Assembly: GCA_021442155.1 (NCBI GenBank)
Contig: CM038229.1
Span: 72,312,443 to 72,376,442, forward strand
DNA: 64,000 nt
Direction: 5' to 3'
Source: Cymbidium sinense
Taxonomy: Eukaryota > Streptophyta > Magnoliopsida > Asparagales > Orchidaceae
A program made the position numbers and the translations under genes. The notes under the pieces were generated by a model, which worked only from the letters and a program-made list of their open reading frames with translations, did not search any database and had not been told where the DNA came from. Below are positions 61,061 to 64,000 of the stretch, piece after piece; positions within the stretch are counted from its first letter, which is position 1, and every line of letters starts with the position of its first letter.

Positions 61061-61720
61061 AAGTTCAGGATTCCAAATCAATATTTCTCTCTCATAATAA
61101 ATATTAAAGTAAATTCGACTTCTGATTCAACACATGCAGATACGGTCTGATGCACGATTATTAATTTTTGTAGTCAATATACATGGCTTCACAGAAGTTT
61201 TTTTTTTCACTTTCCCCTTTGGGATGGACTTGGTTTTGGATCGGGCTAGCCTACCCGTGATTGACTATACCCACCTAGTTTTCTTTGGTTAAGGATTTGA
61301 AGGAGCACGTGTTAGTTGTGAGGGGCAACCAAAGACTACCGTCCGAGACGTAGTAGGTCCAAGCTACCATCCCATTGACATGCCCTCTAACTCGAAAATT
61401 CTCTATTGAAGAGGAAGGCCATAGTTGTTCCCATGCCCTGTTCTGAGATAGTTTCAGCACCTGTCCATCCAACTGTCCATACCATTGCTCCAGCAAGAGC
61501 TACTACCTCCTTTTGGTTACCCCGAAGGGGAATGCTATCTTAGCTTCTGAGATAGTCTCCTCCACATTTGAGGTAGGTACTAACTCCCGCTCTGCCTTGT
61601 TCACTTGTACTCAATGCCATAATAAAATTGAAAGATTAAGCGGGAGCACAAGCGAGCAGCCAGAGAGCTTGAAGTTGCATCCCACATAGTCGAAGAGGGT
61701 TCACCCTGATAGGTCTCTCC
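61061..61720 (+). other. Leader of gamma between hairpin array and gag
   Basis: No gene is recognised. A polypyrimidine stretch (T10, then CACTTTCCCCTTTG, 61199-61222) followed by AG dinucleotides near 61278-61291 could serve as a splice acceptor upstream of gag, but nothing shows that it does. The minus-strand frame 61275-61496 and scattered plus-strand coding-like stretches have no family match that I know. Confidence 0.45.
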
Positions 61721-64000
61721 ATTTCTAACAACAACAAGTTCCACCCCCTCTCGGCCTCGAACAAAGAGGAAGATTATAGGAGGATTGCTTCTTCTCCTTC
61801 ACCAGCAATATATTATGAGACACTAGATAGAGAGCACAAGAGGCCCTATGCAGGACTTAGGACTATCCTACATCAAGTTGGCAGAGCACACGGACACTCG
61901 AAGTCTAGTACCTTATTTGGTTTGTGATCATTGATCCTTAGGAGTGTTTTGGGTCAAATCCATAGGGAGAGAGTTGCAGAGGCTCAAGCATGTACTCATG
62001 TAGACATGAGAGAGTAGCAGAGATACATTAGAAAGTTGGCATCCTTTCCTCTAATAGATTTCCCTGATCATCCCCCGATCAGGGCTGATCATTCAGACAT
62101 GATTTTTCTTATCGGTGTTACCCACCGTAGGCAGAGATCTCTCATTGAGGGATAATTGGTGTTGCTTTCACACCACTCCCCTCATTGTACACCATCACCC
62201 GTACAGCTCCCAGCTTCCACCACTCCCCCCAAGATCCAGAAGCCCTCATCAGAGGAGAGACCTTCTCCTTTGGTGATCTGGATTCGACCCGGGGATCTCA
62301 CTCCCTCCATCCCACCTATTGAGGTGAGATCGAGCTCCCCTACTCGACCCTCTACTTCAACTGTGGTTCGACAAGAGTGGCGACCCCACAGTGTCATAAT
62401 CGCACCACCACCACCATTAGATCTAGTAGTAGTGGTACTTACAGAGGGGGAAGCTGATAGTTTTATAGTTCCCATGGCAGTAGATCTCCTCAGGAACACC
62501 GCTCCACCGACGAGCAGTCATGAGCATATCTCTTCCAGTGAGCATAACCCTCCTATAGCTAGCACTCCAGTGATAGGTAGTGTTAGATGTATTTCATTTA
62601 ATGACCACAGTACCTCCATCGGTAAGCCCCGAGTATTTGTGTTGGCATGTTTAGATTGTTCCTTATATGAGATCTTAACTGCTTACTTTGCTGAGAAGAG
62701 GGAACTCTTAGGCAGTGATCGTACAAATTTTGGGGATGAGCGGATAGAATTTGATCCTGATGAAGATGACCTTCTTGAGGATTCAGCCAAAGTTCACATG
62801 ATCAGCACAAGGAGCTCCTTTTAGAGGGATCAGCATAGTCAAGAAGGTGTTGTGGTTGAGGAGGACGATGTCATCCATTCTATACAACACCTCCCTCAGC
62901 AGCTTAAATAGAAGGATGATCAGATCAACTGGATGGAGAAGAGGATGGAATACTTGTTAGTAACCCTCCATGCACTTCAAAATCAAGCCTCAGCCCCACA
63001 ACATATACCGATAGAGATAGATCATCTTAAGTTAGCACATGTTCAAGATAAGCCCAAGAGCACTTCTCTAGTAGATCAGGATAGTGGAGCTTGCATAGGA
63101 AGGTGGTGGATAACACCTCCATGCATGAGAAAGACATTAAAAACATGGTGGAACAACAGGTGAAGGATACGTTGACTCAAGCCTGAGGTGGCTCATATAT
63201 TCCATAGGGTAGACAATACTCAAAGGAATTTGATGTTGTCCAATTCCCTAAGGGTTTTGTGCCTCCTTCCTTCAAAATCTTTTATGATAGTGGGAACCCC
63301 CGACAACACATAGCACATTTCAAGGTTAGATGTTGCAATGCCGGTGGCAGCGATGCATTCTTATTCTGCCTCTTTGTCATTAGCTTGACAAGCATCACAT
63401 TTGATTGGTATGCTAAACTACCTAATAGTTTAGTGAAGACATTTGTTGAGTTAGAGTAGCTCTTTATTAAGAGATTTGCTGGAGCTCAGGAAAGGGTAAC
63501 TATAGGCAATCTCGTTGTAGCTCAACAACTCCCCGATGAGTCTCTTATTGATTATATTCTTAGATGACACAATTTAAGTATGAAATGTGAACCACAGCTG
63601 TCTGAACAGCATGTCATTGAAATTCTACTCAAGAATATTCATGTCCCGGTCGCCTTCATGCTTAGAGGGTTTATCATTAAGACATTTGAGAAGTTAATCA
63701 ACAAGGCATCTAGTCTACAAGGGGAGATCAAACAGTTACCTTTCCAAGATCAGTCAGCCAAGCCCAGACCGTAGAAGACATTTGAGAAAAGGCCAGGGGC
63801 AGTCACAGTAATTGATAAGGGGAAACAGCCAACCAGGGTTCAGTCAAACAAGCCTCGAGCTCAACAGTCTCCTCTACCACCTCCTTTGCCACCACCTCAA
63901 TCATCATACCTACCACTTCAATTGCCATAAGGGCCTCCACCGTCACCTCCTCAACAGTATCCTCATCATCATCATCCGCAGCAGTACTCCTACCCGCCAC
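61720..64000 (+). pseudogene. gag: Broken gag polyprotein gene of gamma (Ty3/gypsy), cut by the window edge
   Basis: An upstream coding-like part (RPYAGLRTILHQVGRAHGHS, ASFPLIDFPDHPPIRADH) precedes a 222-codon Pro/Ser/Thr-rich frame (62156-62824; the first codon is TTG after a stop, so this is not a true start). It continues in the same frame past stops at 62822 and 62909 to 63163, then shifts frame. The retrotransposon gag domain follows: GFVPPSFKIFYDSGNPRQHI (63256-63315), ITFDWYAKLPNSLVKTFVEL, LFIKRFAG, a DESLIDYI block and QHVIEILLKNIH, then a Pro/Gln/His-rich tail. Further stops lie at 63457, 63565, 63772 and 63928. In intact elements the product forms the particle. The N-terminal extension matches the minus-strand remnant at 1-1380. 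Dead copy. Confidence 0.85.

Noticed and set aside
62156..62158. TTG as the real start codon of the 222-codon gag frame
   Set aside because: It simply follows an in-frame stop; coding-like sequence continues upstream in the same frame, so this is an interrupted gene, not a true start.

Overview
This window looks like nuclear DNA of a seed plant with a very repeat-rich, AT-rich genome. I find no host protein gene, rRNA, tRNA or CRISPR array. Essentially all of it is nested, decayed retrotransposon sequence. One family of very large Ty3/gypsy LTR retrotransposons dominates. Its lineage is read from a primer-binding site complementary to the 3' end of tRNA-Arg(ACG), a feature of Tat/Ogre elements, together with gag and reverse-transcriptase remnants. 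A 5'-truncated plant RTE-type LINE is also present. The species cannot be named from this sequence.

The LTRs are about 7.65 kb and read TGTTGACC...CACCACA in the sense direction. Greek letters below are my own labels. From left to right: 1-4976 is the inside of a minus-strand element alpha (gag remnant, a long hairpin-array leader, primer-binding site). 4977-~12633 is its LTR. ~12640-18089 is a plus-strand LTR fragment, beta. At 18090 a plus-strand LTR, gamma, begins. Gamma was later split twice: by a solo LTR, delta (18238-25995, minus, 5-bp target duplication GCCAT), and by a complete 26-kb element, epsilon (29673-55747, minus, target duplication GTGGT). The 5' LTR of epsilon was in turn hit by the RTE LINE (~49162-51266); the other LTR of epsilon preserves the empty site. 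Gamma resumes at 55753, loses its last ~400 bp near 59245, and continues into a hairpin-array leader (59300-61060) and a broken gag gene running off the right edge.

The inside of epsilon (37326-46229) holds, in its sense (minus) direction: a decayed leader with a few hairpins, unassigned sequence with pyrimidine-rich minisatellites, a dead RT/RNase H segment (42165-42990), and 3.6 kb of tandem repeats ending in a clean ~368-bp array next to the 3' LTR. Nothing here encodes an intact protein. Any mobilisation would have depended on proteins from other copies.

The most unusual signal is the leader between primer-binding site and gag. In alpha and gamma it is an array of dozens of stem-loops. 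Their arms change together from unit to unit, and several arm differences are G-U pairs only when read in the element's sense direction. Separately, all six LTR copies that span the site keep a 5' splice-donor-like GAG|GT at the same place downstream of candidate TATA motifs. This suggests a retrovirus-like layout (promoter, donor, then a structured leader limited to unspliced RNA). That model is inference. The hairpins, target duplications, empty site and motif conservation are read directly from the sequence.
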